A stretch of 64,000 nucleotides of DNA, taken from NCBI RefSeq assembly GCF_030272615.1, contig NC_081412.1, positions 345,521,870 to 345,585,869 on the forward strand. The letters run 5' to 3'. The position numbers were made by a program, and so were the translations under genes. Positions 54,342 through 64,000 of the stretch are shown here, one piece after another (positions within the stretch are counted from its first letter, which is position 1; each line of letters begins with the position of its first letter). The DNA comes from Cryptomeria japonica. Taxonomy: Eukaryota > Streptophyta > Pinopsida > Cupressales > Cupressaceae. A model generated the notes under the pieces. The model saw only the letters and a program-made list of their open reading frames with translations, was not told the DNA's origin and did not search any database.

Positions 54342-56864
54342 ATGCCTGTTGAGACAAGATCAAGATCTAAGAAGATGAGTGAACCAATGTATCAATCCAT
54401 GGATAACATATCAAATTCGCAGTTTCAAACTAGTCAAACAATGCAAGTTGAAGGTTCATCAAACACATCTCTACCACCATATGGAATGGTTCAACTTGGA
54501 CCACCACCATTATATGGACCACTATTTGTACCAATGAAACCAGGAAATGCACCTTTCAATTGGAATCAGTCCAGCTTGCAACATGAAATACAAACATTGT
54601 ATGAAGAACCAACTCTATCTCAAGGATTTGGTTCAGATCAAGGCATTCACCAAGAAACAAATCCAAATGTCCAACCAGACTCTTCATCCGATTTCGATGT
54701 CTCTGATGATGTTGTTATGTACCTTAAGGATCCAAAGTTGACAAAAAAGATGGATAAATTCTTGAATAAGCTCTTTAAGAGGTTCCCACAAAAATATCTT
54801 GACATGATGAGTAATGTGACCTCCTCAAGTAAGCAAATTAATGTGCAAAAACAACAAGGCGGTGAGTTTTTAGGTTTCTCTCTACATCCAAATGAAGAAC
54901 ATGTGCAACAAGAAACCCAACCCACCTTGATGAGTAAACGTGCTTCAAAGGCATTGACAGTGACTATTCCTCAAAAGTCCACACTCAAAATAATAAACAA
55001 TCCATTGTTTAATGCAACACCTTTAACACCAGATCAAATGAAGGCCACAAAAATGTTGATGACAGGTGTCCCTCAACAAGAAGTGATTCCTCGAATACCA
55101 AAAAGTGGATCCAAATCTAAGATGCAAGAAAGCTTTACGATTGGAATGTCTGATCTTACAAATGTTCAAATTGCCTTTCCTTCATGCCAAAGCATTAATC
55201 CCTTGCCAAAATCCCCCATGCATATTCAAAGTCCAACTCCATGTCAAGAGGATAATTTAGAGCATGAAGAAATGAGTCCTAAAGAAAATCAAGATCAAGA
55301 TCCCAAAACCTTATCATCCCATCCAATTGTTGACCAGGATCTCATCCTCCCAGACACTCATGATGATTCCCCTATTCTTGTCCATCCTATCCAAAGTCCT
55401 ATTGACATTACACTCCCCGAGCAAGATCAAGATATCCTAGTCCATCCAATCCCAAAGGATCCCATTCCATTTCATGAACATGATGTCCTTTCAAATCCCA
55501 TTGACATTCCACTTCCTCAGAAAGATCAAGATATCCCTTCCATCCTTTCTGATGATCCCATTGAAAGTCAAGAGCAAAGCACCTTTAAAGAAGATTCCAA
55601 TGATCTTCCTCCTTGTCAAGATCAAATCATTCCTTCAGATCCTCCACAAGATCCACTTGTCCCTCCATCTCCACGTCCTAATCCCGCATATCCACTCCAA
55701 GATTGCATTTCTTTTGACGATCCCATTATTTCTTCCATTCCATCTCTTGAAGAGCCTATCATTGAACCATGTCTACTACACAATCCTAGTCCCCCTCATG
55801 ATCCTAATCCCCCTCATGATTCTAACGTGGCAGTGCAAGATGTTCATGAACCCCTGACATTAACAATGGGTTCTTCCACTTTGGTCCAATCCGATCCACT
55901 TCAAGATCTCATTATTTCTCTCATATCACATCCACCTCATAATGAACTCGCGTCTTCTTCCCAAAGAAAAGAGTATCCTACAAGTCAAAATATTGATAAA
56001 GGCAAAGGAGTAGATCTCCATAAGCAAGAATCTCTCCATGTTAAAGAGTATACTAATGGTCATGGCTACAGAGCTCACACTCAAGGCGTTGGTATCCCTT
56101 CAAAGTCAAAATCCAAATGTCCACCTTCTCCATCATCGCTTCCATCCATTCTAGGTCCCTATATCCCTCCATCTCCTATGCAACATCAGCAAAGGCACAC
56201 ATCTTGGAGAACTTTCCATCAATCCCACGAGCCTCCATATCATTCCCATCCACACCGACATTCATTCCCTCCTCCAAGCAATTTGGATGCCAAGCATAAA
56301 AGTCATAAGTCTAGCAATCCACATGTATTCAAGGATCAACATGTCCAATATAATCGACATGTCAAAACAAAGAAAAATATGATCTATAAAGAAAAAGAAA
56401 AATCAAAAAGGCCACAAAGGCCCACTGAGCAAAATCAAGCAAAGTCAAAATATATATGGGTTCCTAAATCCCTTGTGCAAGCAATGCACTCCAAGGAACC
56501 ACAAAAGCATGAAAAATCAAAAACCATGTGGATCCCTAAGAAGCTCCTTGAAGCACAAAAAGAAACATCCAACTTGGCATCCAAAATTGTTGTTCCTCCA
56601 TCCAAATCATCCAAGTCTATTCCTCCACCACCTCCTTCATCCATTTTGGGCCCTTATGTCCCAAAATCACTATCCTTTCCTCCATCAAAATCTCAATATC
56701 CAAAATACATCTTTCCTCCATCAATCCATCACCCCTCAAGGTGTGTGCCAAGGTTGATCTTGCCTTCATTTTCATCCACTCCAACCCAGTTCTTCCAATA
56801 CCCTATCCATTATCCAATGCATATTTTCCATCCTTCCATCCCTTTGATCCAATCCTTTGCGTAA
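54342..56864 (+). CDS. 840-residue Pro/Ser/His-rich protein of element F
   Basis: An uninterrupted frame. The ATG at 54342 is preferred over the in-frame one at 54252 because protein-like composition begins there (MPVETRSRSKKM, similar to the start of many plant gypsy gag proteins). Residues ~118-156 form the only probable folded segment (MYLKDPKLTKKMDKF, FPQKYLDMMSNV), Lys/Phe/Leu-rich and helical. Residues ~300-550 are acidic with repeats of Asp/Pro/Ile (HPIQSPIDITLPEQDQD; NPIDIPLPQKDQD). Residues ~600-840 are basic, with SILGPYIPPSP / SILGPYVPKS and WVPKSLVQA / WIPKKLLEA duplications. No zinc knuckle, protease or RT motif. It may act as a gag-like RNA-binding protein; function unknown. Confidence 0.75.
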   Translation: MPVETRSRSKKMSEPMYQSMDNISNSQFQTSQTMQVEGSSNTSLPPYGMVQLGPPPLYGPLFVPMKPGNAPFNWNQSSLQHEIQTLYEEPTLSQGFGSDQGIHQETNPNVQPDSSSDFDVSDDVVMYLKDPKLTKKMDKFLNKLFKRFPQKYLDMMSNVTSSSKQINVQKQQGGEFLGFSLHPNEEHVQQETQPTLMSKRASKALTVTIPQKSTLKIINNPLFNATPLTPDQMKATKMLMTGVPQQEVIPRIPKSGSKSKMQESFTIGMSDLTNVQIAFPSCQSINPLPKSPMHIQSPTPCQEDNLEHEEMSPKENQDQDPKTLSSHPIVDQDLILPDTHDDSPILVHPIQSPIDITLPEQDQDILVHPIPKDPIPFHEHDVLSNPIDIPLPQKDQDIPSILSDDPIESQEQSTFKEDSNDLPPCQDQIIPSDPPQDPLVPPSPRPNPAYPLQDCISFDDPIISSIPSLEEPIIEPCLLHNPSPPHDPNPPHDSNVAVQDVHEPLTLTMGSSTLVQSDPLQDLIISLISHPPHNELASSSQRKEYPTSQNIDKGKGVDLHKQESLHVKEYTNGHGYRAHTQGVGIPSKSKSKCPPSPSSLPSILGPYIPPSPMQHQQRHTSWRTFHQSHEPPYHSHPHRHSFPPPSNLDAKHKSHKSSNPHVFKDQHVQYNRHVKTKKNMIYKEKEKSKRPQRPTEQNQAKSKYIWVPKSLVQAMHSKEPQKHEKSKTMWIPKKLLEAQKETSNLASKIVVPPSKSSKSIPPPPPSSILGPYVPKSLSFPPSKSQYPKYIFPPSIHHPSRCVPRLILPSFSSTPTQFFQYPIHYPMHIFHPSIPLIQSFA

Positions 56865-56959
56865 ATCCTTGCCTTAGTTTCATCTCATTGTCCATGTCCT
56901 TATCCTACCAACGTCTTTGAGCATACTTTTAAAGGTCATGGTCCATTCTTCTCAAGGCT

Positions 56960-57110
56960 ACTATCCAAAAAAAAAAGACGCTTGAGTCCTTCTTCCATCC
57001 CCTATCATGTGTCCATCTTCTTCTGAAAAAGTCAAAAATACAAAAAAAGAAAAAAAAAGTGAAAAAAAAAAAGACAAAAGAAAAAAAAAATAAAGAAAAA
57101 TAATTCGTCC
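56960..57110 (+). repeat. A-rich tract
   Basis: Runs of A interrupted by G or TC (about 56968-56980 and 57030-57105), directly after the protein frame of F. Confidence 0.85.
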
Positions 57111-57113
57111 ACT

Positions 57114-57182
57114 GGTGAAAACCTGGCAAACAGGCGCCTTGGGCAAGTACCATGATGAAAACCTGGCAAACAGGCGTCATGT
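57114..57182 (+). repeat. 38-bp direct repeat
   Basis: GTGAAAACCTGGCAAACAGGC at 57115 and ATGAAAACCTGGCAAACAGGC at 57153, each followed by GYCWTG. Each copy contains CCTGGCAAACAGG, an imperfect hairpin. Confidence 0.8.
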
Positions 57183-57189
57183 GTAATCT

Positions 57190-57829
57190 ATGGACTTCTT
57201 GCACACCACACTTGGGGGCAGATCTCTTCCTTCATATCCTATTGCCCTTCATTATCCTATCATACCATGTCATTACCCTTCATATCCTATTGTCACTCAT
57301 GTCCAATTTCCCTTTCCACCTTTGATCTTGACAAGGCTGACGATCGTCATGAGCATCATGTATCTTGTTTGCAGCTTTCAGTCTATCATAGCTTTTGGTC
57401 TTTATCCATTTGCTTATTAAAACCTTTCATCCATATTCCCTGGCTTATTGTGACTTTCTACCACTATCCCTTAGCCAATCCCGACCTTCAGTCCATGTCC
57501 CTTATCCATTCTTGGTCTTGCTTATCCTGTCCATATCTTATCACTATCCATACACTCTGCTTCATTCCTTGATCTTGATCTGACATAAGGACACAAAAAT
57601 TTAAACATGGTTTCAAAAACCTCTTGATATGTCCCTCATGCCCTGTCACTGATTTACATTGTCATATCCAGTCTCTTGTCCCATCACGCAATAGCCCTTG
57701 AAAATTGCATCCATATTGTCTCCATAATAAAGGCCTTTGTCTTCCCTCTATCCACCATCATTTCGGCAAGCCTATTTATTCACCTGTCATATTCCTTGCC
57801 TTGCTAGACACTAGGGGCAAAAATTTGAA
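57190..57829 (+). other. CT-rich spacer of F, no gene
   Basis: Pyrimidine-rich DNA with recurring TATCC, CATTCC and CTTATCC words; frames up to 101 codons overlap each other in different phases and have low-complexity composition, so none is accepted. Confidence 0.45.
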
Positions 57830-58295
57830 AAATTTCCAAAAAAAAAAAATCAAATAATGTCCTGAAAAAATCCAAAAAAATCTCAAAACGTCCTGAAATA
57901 AATTCATAACAATTGAAAAATGTCCTGAAATAATACACAAAAAATCGAAAAATGTCCTGAAAAAATCCATAAAAATGGCAAAATGTCCTGAAAAAATCCA
58001 AAAAATCTCAAAAACGTCCTGAAATAAATTCATAACAATTGAAAAATGTCCTGAAATAATACACAAAAAAATCGAAAAATGTCCTGAAAAAATCCATAAA
58101 AATGGCAAAATGTCCTGAAAAAATCCAAAAAATCTCAAAAACGTCCTAAAATAAATTCATAAAAATTGAAAAAAGTCCTGAAAAAATCTCATAAAAATTG
58201 AAAAATGTCTTGAAAAAATCCAAAAAAAATCATATAATGTCCTGAAAAAATCCCTAAAAAGTCATATAAAGTCCTGAAAAAAAGAACACAAAAAA
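57830..58295 (+). repeat. A-rich tandem repeat with higher-order 125-bp period
   Basis: About fifteen units of the type TGTCCTGAAAAAATCC, spaced 25-40 bp apart. A group of units repeats as a block: CTCAAAACGTCCTGAAATAAATT occurs (with small changes) at about 57882, 58007 and 58133, each followed by the same order of sub-units. The minus-strand Phe-rich frame (58138-57776) is a by-product. Confidence 0.85.
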
Positions 58296-59290
58296 AGTGT
58301 AAAAACTCCAAAAACTAAAAACATGCATTTTTGCAATAATTATCCCTTTTGTGCATCGACATATCACTGAGCATTCCTCCAATGACACTTGCAATCAAAC
58401 ACTGTGCTTTAATGAAATCATGCTTTAACCAGATGAACCTTTTCAATCAACTCAGACATTCCAACCTGATCAAAATTGTCATATCAATCGAATATCAGCA
58501 TCGAAAATCATTTGTCCTTGTCACATTATCATGGGTCTTATACAGGGTGTGGTATACTCGAAACCAGACTGTGTCCTGTCTTAGACGGGGTACCACATTT
58601 CCTGAAACCAGACAGCATGATCGTCCTATCAGCACGTTCAACTTTTGACAATGAAGATCAAGATGTTTGTTTGATTTGCTTGAATTTGTGAGTCTTATCT
58701 TCTTATTGATTTATCTTTGGCTTCGATCATGTTCCTATGTTGCTCGATGATGTCACCGAGTGATTTAGAGTGACCGGGATGGTTCATGATCCTTTTCTTT
58801 TTTGATTGTGATTGTCGTTTGTTTATGCTGTGTCTGTCTTTCGCAAATCGGGTTGCATTTCAGCTCTGGCCTTCAATGCCATGATGCTACGCATCCATTT
58901 TGCTAAATAAAAATAAAGGTTCTCACCTACAAAGTGCATTACTGAAAGCAAATTTTCATCATCTCTAATTGTCCTCTGTCTTATTTCTTCTTACTAACAC
59001 TTCTTCCGTCCGGTCGGATAGTCAGTTCGGTCTAGTGCTCCGATATCCACGCACATATACTGCATCCTGCATTCATGTGGTTAGTACATTTGCATTCCAT
59101 CACGTATATCACATCAAGCATTTTTATCCATTTCATTTCATAAATGTCTCAAAAAAATACATAAACATACATTCATACATGTTCATACAAAGTGCATAAG
59201 TCATCCATATATAGCAAAATCACTACATCAGTCATAACATATTGCATCCATCATATCGATGCCTATCATATCACATATCATCATAATGTC
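58296..59290 (+). other. Spacer of F, no gene
   Basis: Mixed DNA; frames of 71-99 codons are present without any motif. Some words at 58730-58900 (GATGTCACCGAGTG, GGGTTGCATTTCAG) look non-repetitive. Confidence 0.4.
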
Positions 59291-59740
59291 GGAGTACAAA
59301 ATCGGACTGTTTGTCCTAAGTATGGCCCGCAGGCTGACTACATAATGGCAAACTACATGATGTCCACTGTCTGTCATATGGAGCACGTGCCTCTGTCACT
59401 GGGTGCTCCCTCTGTCCTCCTCATCCCTGCCATGTCTCGCAGATGATGTCCCTCCTGGTCCTGGCTGTGGTGGTCTCATCGATCCACTCACTCCTATGCT
59501 GCTCAATGTCCTCCGAGAGCGTGACCTGCTCTCTGTCCTCGATCGTGCCCGATATGAAGGTGCTCTCCGCTTCGGTGGAACTGCACCCTCATATAGTGTC
59601 CTCCAGTACAGTCTCTCCTCACCAATCTCAGTCCAGCTAATGTGTCTCTCTCTGTGCTCCTGAGTCTATGTCGTAGCATGAAACAGTCCGGTCGATTCTC
59701 CCGTGCGATCAATGGATATTGTCGACTCTGCATCACAATC
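59290..59740 (+). other. GC-richer coding-like island in F
   Basis: This patch differs in composition from its surroundings. A frame at 59403-59663 (86 codons) includes GGLIDPLTPMLLNVLRERDLL and DRARYEGALRFGG, which look like real protein, but the frame is short, starts inside low-complexity sequence and matches nothing I know. It may be a captured piece or a remnant of a second protein. Confidence 0.3.
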
Positions 59741-59909
59741 GGGGCATCATTTTGTCAGTTTTAGGGTTTGCTCCTATGGGTTGCATTTCCTCATTTTCAT
59801 GTCCAAATTGGGGTGTTTTTCATCTACATTGGCCTATCCTACCCATTTCCCCCCTTGTCAGGTCATTTGCATGCCATTTCCAATCAAAAGTGAGTCATTT
59901 TTCAACTCT

Positions 59910-60018
59910 TGCGCTTGTGTAATCTAAATTGCGCTTGTGTCAGGTGAATTGCGCTTGTGTCTTCCTACACAAGCGCAGAACAGCATACACAAGCGCAGGT
60001 TTAGATGACACAAGCGCA
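59910..60018 (+). repeat. Mirror-symmetric TGCGCTTGTGT hairpin (3+3 copies)
   Basis: Forward copies start at 59910, 59930 and 59950; reverse-complement copies (ACACAAGCGCA) start at 59967, 59987 and 60008. The centre is the 6-base loop CTTCCT (59961-59966). Even a linker pairs: ATCTAAA (about 59922) against TTTAGAT (about 60000). The RNA can thus form a long stem with three perfect 11-bp helices. It lies ~530 bp before the 3' LTR and uses the same 11-mer as the array at 51996. Confidence 0.9.
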
Positions 60019-60537
60019 GATGTCCATTTTGGTATCTTCTGTGGGCCCCGCAATGTCCCGTAAGCCATCAAAATTCATGAAATTCAAAACATGGGTTTTT
60101 GAGATACATACCGCTGCTCCTGCATCCTCTGGTCGTCTGAATGTGCATACACGTTCTCCAAGGCGATCCGCCGTTGGAATGTTCGCCATCTGTCTGCAAG
60201 TGTCCTTGTTTAGAGCAACAAATCCTCCTCTTTAGCTACTGCAAATGAGTCATTTTCACCCTCTTGGTCCCATTTATAGCTCTTTGTCATTGCATAGATG
60301 GACGTGCATCCTCTCCATCTTATGTTGGTCGCGGTCTTGTGCACCTTAAATTTTTTGTCCTTCATGCATCCGATCTCCGATTGTCAGTCCGTTCAATCCT
60401 GTCATTTTTATCGATCAATTGGCCTCTTTTCCGCATGTTTCCGGCCAATTCCTCGAGGGGGCATGCATCTGTCATTATTATTGTCTGGGGCATTTAGCTA
60501 TTGTTCTTTGAAACAACGCTCAGAATCGCATTGTCTC
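60019..60537 (+). other. 3' untranslated part of F
   Basis: No gene or repeat recognised; short frames only. It leads to the purine tract. Confidence 0.4.
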
Positions 60538-60551
60538 AAAGAGGGGCAAAA
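60537..60551 (+). other. Polypurine tract of element F
   Basis: CAAAGAGGGGCAAAA immediately before the 3' LTR. Confidence 0.85.
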
Positions 60552-62076
60552 TGTAGACACCCAAAAATGGTCAACGCTTGCGAGGTCATACTTTAACATT
60601 TGCGCATTGCCTCATTTTAGGTTTTTGCGTCGCATTAACATTTCTCCTATGTCACGCACTTGGTCTTTATCATTTGCGAGCATCGAGTCATTCTTCTACA
60701 TTCTTCAATCATCTCGTCCTCAAATTTGGTCTTGTCAACAACACTATCCAGTCATGATTTGGATCAATCTTATCATCAATCCTGTCAATCTTACCAATCG
60801 TATCATCAATCTTATCATTTTGGACATCGTCAATCCTAATTAGGGTTTTGTCCTCTTTTCAATCTTGTCATCATGCGATCGATTTGTCATCGATCGTTGT
60901 CATTGTTCGATCTTGTCATCTTGCGATCGATTTGTCATCGATTGTGGTCATTATCTTGTCATCTTGCAATCCATTTTGTTGTCGATCCTTGTCCTCTTGT
61001 CGATTTTGTCATTTTACGACCAATTTGTCATCGATCGTTATCTATCTCAATTATGTCAATTTGGATCAATTTGTTATTGTTCCTCGTCAATTGGCGCATT
61101 TTCTCGAATCAAATCATTTTGTCGCATTGGTCATTTATCAAAATCAAATCATGACATTAATTATCTTTAATCAAGACCTAATTGTCATTTTCGCATTTCT
61201 AATTCGTCTTCTAGGGTTTTATGATTTAGTCATTTAACCTAATTCGCCATTTCTTCCTCTAGGATTACTAAATTACTTGTTAATCCTAAGTTTTCTTATT
61301 ACAATTAAATCTTTATTTAATTGGCTAATTATTCTTCTTTGTGAATTGATTAATAAATGAAAAATTATTAATTAATTCACTAATTCACTAAATCCTATTT
61401 TTCATCAATTTCTAATTCCAATTTCCTAATTGGTCATCAATTTCAATTTCCTAATTTTCAAATTTCTAATTCTTTTTCCCTCCTATTTCATCTCCTAATT
61501 CTATGGGAGTGGCATTTCAATTTGTCATGAAATTGTCATAATTGATAATCAATCAATTTTGACATAAAATGTGTCATAATTTGTCATCAAATTGTCAATC
61601 AATCAAATTGTGCATGGAAAGTGCATAATTTGTCATAATTTGTCATATTGATTTGCAATTTCCATTTGAATTGCATCATGCCAATCTTGTCACTTCTCCA
61701 ATTTCTCTATAAATTGGATAATTTTTCTTCAATCAACCCCTTCAATTACTTCTTGAAATCCGAATTGCTGTCAAACTATCAAATTTTAGTTCTAGTACTC
61801 TTGAGCTTTTTGCTTTCAATTGTGTGAGCACTTGTAGGTGAGATCCACAAAACTATTGAAGAGGAAAGAACAACAATGGAGCCGCATGGAAGGAGTATTC
61901 AATCTTGAATCTGGTTTGCTTAATGTTTTCTTTTGAATGCTTTGTTTCCATACCTCTATTGAATGTGCATTGTGATTAGGTTCATTGCAATGAGTATTTC
62001 TTTGATTGAGTTATTCATGTCTTGTGTTTTGATTTGATCTACTTATCTTTTGATGAATCCTAATTTCTACGCTACA
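60552..62076 (+). mobile_element. 3' LTR of element F
   Basis: The second 1525-bp copy; no difference from the 5' LTR was seen on reading both. Confidence 0.95.
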
Positions 62077-62081
62077 CTTAT
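62077..62081. other. Target-site duplication of element F, right
   Basis: CTTAT, matching 50339-50343. Confidence 0.9.
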
Positions 62082-62214
62082 AATTCTAAATTATGATTAA
62101 TATGACCATAGCATCCAGATAACAAATCTGGGGTCCTTAGGGCTTTTCCCTAACACTAGTCTCTAATCAAAACGAAAGCCTGCAGGTAAGATATTGGTTA
62201 TATTGGTTGAAATG

Positions 62215-62860
62215 GGTGTCAACCTACATCAAATATATGGAAAGTTTAAAATGGAACCCTATATAGGGAATTTTGTAGGAAGTCGAATATATTTTATTAT
62301 GAGTAGTGCTGACATTTGCTGTGTTGTTGGAATGGTTTGTAAGGGAACACAATATTGGGCTTAAGTGCCTAAAATGCAAGAACTTCTACTTGAAGTTTCT
62401 TGCTCATTCAGACTGCACTGGAAATGTGAAGGAGAGGAAATCAACACTTGGATGTATATTTAAACTTTTGAAGTAATTTTATTGTTAATTAAGGAAGAGG
62501 TACCAATTATTCTTTTGTCTGTTAATGTTGAATAGAAAGCAGCTATTGCAGCTACATGTGAAGCAATTCAGTTCAGAATAATTTTCTCTGACATACAATT
62601 GGAACATGCTCATTCTACACCATTGATCTCTTACAACCCAAGTACAGTTCATCTCATCAAAGATCCACTTTTCAGTGTTTGAATGAAATACATTGAATCT
62701 CATCATCACCCCATATGAGGAAAGGTACGGACAAGTTGGCAAAGTTGATTTATTGTCTAATACATGATCAACCTGCAGATGTAAGGACAAAAGCATCTAG
62801 CAGGGAGAAATATGAGAAGCTTAGAGGACATCTAAGGATTGGGAAAACAACTTAAACATT
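62215..62860 (+). pseudogene. Copia pol remnant: RT end and RNase H
   Basis: Decayed Ty1/copia pol in shifting frames. KFKMEPYIGNFVGSRIYF, then SADICCVVGMV (62310) match the end of copia RT, followed by a deletion. HSDCTGNVKERKSTLGCIFKL (about 62405) is the start of RNase H, AAIAATCEAIQ (about 62538) its Glu block, and DPLFSV / YIESHHHPI (about 62660) the block that is usually KNP..H..TKHIE. The final part HDQPADVRTKAS, REKYEKLRGHL (about 62763-62830) matches the copia pol C-terminus. Stops and frameshifts exclude function. Confidence 0.75.
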
Positions 62861-62869
62861 ATGGTGGAA

Positions 62870-63060
62870 TGTAACAAAAAATATTTAGTTTCTGTTCTAT
62901 TGCATACATGTCATTTGTCTTATTGTGAACATGTCTGTCAACATAATGCTATCCCATTTGTGGGATAGCTTCAAATAATGATGTCTGGTTATGGATTAGA
63001 TGTATTTTTCTATTTATAAATGCACAAAATGCTTTTCTAGCAATACAGAACAAATTTGAT
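62870..63060 (+). mobile_element. Possible 3' LTR start of the copia remnant
   Basis: ATGGTGGAA followed by TGTAACAAAAAAT comes shortly after the pol end and could be purine tract plus LTR start. The LTR end is not seen and no partner is present. Confidence 0.35.
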
Positions 63061-64000
63061 CTTTATAAGATCTCTCTTACATTTGCACTTTTTGATGTTT
63101 TTCTGTGCTCTTCTTAATGCTAGTAGTGAACCCATTCTTTAGATCCATTGCAATGGTTTATACATACCCTAAATGCCTAATTTGTTAGATGCTGAATTTC
63201 CTTTATTTATTAATGCACTACCTTTCTGTTCTGCTATGATATTATATTGCACTTTTCTAGCTTAATAGGTTCTCAGTAATCTTACTATTCTGAAGAAATA
63301 GAATAATATTACATCCTCCCTTGTTTAAATCATCTATAATTGATTGAATTTTACTCATATTTATTCCAACATGAAATATTTCCTATTTTTGGGTGGTTTA
63401 CAGATGTGTTGTTTCAGTATTTGTTGTACATACACTGGCACATTGGATTTCTACAATTTTTGGGGTGGAATCCTATTTTCTATCATTAAATTTATACCTT
63501 GTCATTAGTCTATTTGAATCTATTAATTTGTTAGTATTTGTTTTGCCAACTATGTTGTTAGTTATTTGTTGTCTTAGGGTAGTTGTTATGACTTGAGATC
63601 ATTGTAAGTAGTTACTAATGGTTGTAGTCTAACCAACAACCATCGTGCACTTCAAATAAGTTTCTCATATGGGAGTCTGATCAGTGCAAGGCCCTCCCTG
63701 TTCTACATTCATTGTATCAAACATTCTCTTGGAATAAAATAATTACTGTTATTTGTGTGCAATCGATTGGTATGTACTATTATGTTTTATATAGTTCAAT
63801 GGGGCTAAATTTTTACTAGGTACCAAATGCACTATATAAAGCATCAGAGCATACCAATTGAATATAGATGAATAACAATAGTCACAATATCCCAATATAG
63901 ATTTCAATATGAGAAACTCGATTAAAGTGCTTGAGAGTTGGCAGTTAGACCACAACCATTGGCAACCAGTCACAACAATCTCATAATAACTAACCAAAGA
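63061..64000. other. No recognisable feature
   Basis: AT-rich DNA; frames of up to 82 codons have no motif. Confidence 0.4.

Larger units (their letters stand above)
50344..62076 (+). mobile_element. Complete non-autonomous LTR retrotransposon F
   Basis: An 11.7-kb element with two 1525-bp LTRs (50344-51868 and 60552-62076) that start TGTAGACACCC, end CTACA and look identical by eye, and perfect CTTAT duplications. A purine tract (AAGAGGGGCAAAA) precedes the 3' LTR. The 8.7-kb interior has no protease, RT, RNase H or integrase. It encodes one 840-residue protein and otherwise holds structured and tandem-repeat DNA. This fits a large retrotransposon derivative that is moved by the enzymes of another element. 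Identical LTRs mean a very recent insertion, so active helpers probably exist. Confidence 0.92.

Noticed and set aside
57776-58138. Phe/Ile-rich minus-strand frame that looks like membrane segments
   Set aside because: It is the reverse of an A-rich tandem repeat; the regular FRTFF/SGHFSI pattern only mirrors the repeat unit.

Overview
The window looks like intergenic DNA from a large, repeat-rich land-plant nuclear genome, most plausibly a gymnosperm. The reasons are AT-rich DNA, wall-to-wall nested LTR retrotransposons, plant-type primer-binding sites (initiator Met tRNA and Asp tRNA), a plant chromovirus chromodomain, and a captured fragment of the plant cohesin regulator PDS5. The gymnosperm call is inference; no species can be named. 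I found no intact host gene, tRNA, rRNA or CRISPR array. Almost every coding stretch is part of a retroelement and most are broken.

Layout. 1-9.4 kb: decayed LTR pieces, one with a Met-tRNA primer site at 702-713; hairpins and a regular palindrome array (3.0-3.5 kb); an unclassified repeat (4.6-5.5 kb); one LTR of a large family whose LTRs start TGTAATGTCCCC; and a short minus-strand copia-type LTR. 9.4-17.7 kb: minus-strand chromovirus remains (RNase H, integrase, chromodomain, 3' LTR), split by a non-autonomous element B (12316-16328, target duplication TTGCC).

17.7-34.1 kb: a 16.4-kb composite G inserted into another LTR of the same family (duplication AATAA). It starts with an LTR and carries three direct copies and one inverted copy of an ~835-bp segment encoding a gag nucleocapsid. 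Inside the first copy sits a full-length Ty3/gypsy element J (20452-31871) with gag, protease, RT, RNase H, integrase and additional 3' reading frames. J's pol frame has no visible frameshift over 4.3 kb but about a dozen TAG/TAA stops.

34.1-45.9 kb: remains of the LTR host of G and its internal region (H). H is split by a minus-strand element D (35846-43166, duplication GTTTG), which itself contains a solo LTR (38368-40968). Next is a plus-strand LTR with its primer site (43273-45197), followed immediately by an intronless, broken PDS5 fragment. 46-50 kb: degenerate minisatellite and LTR-like DNA.

50.3-62.1 kb: the youngest structure, element F. It has two 1525-bp LTRs that look identical, duplication CTTAT, no pol, and one uninterrupted 840-residue frame for a disordered Pro/Ser/His-rich protein. 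Near both ends of its internal region it carries clusters of an 11-bp motif (TGCGCYTGTGT) at 20-21-bp spacing, tandem at the 5' end and mirror-symmetric at the 3' end. F and these clusters are the best candidate for something undescribed. 62.1-64 kb: decayed copia pol 3' end and unclassified flank.

The insertion order is readable: H host LTR, then G, then J; H internal, then D, then solo LTR I; chromovirus A, then B. In several cases the reading frame of the interrupted sequence lines up again when the insert and one copy of its target duplication are ignored.
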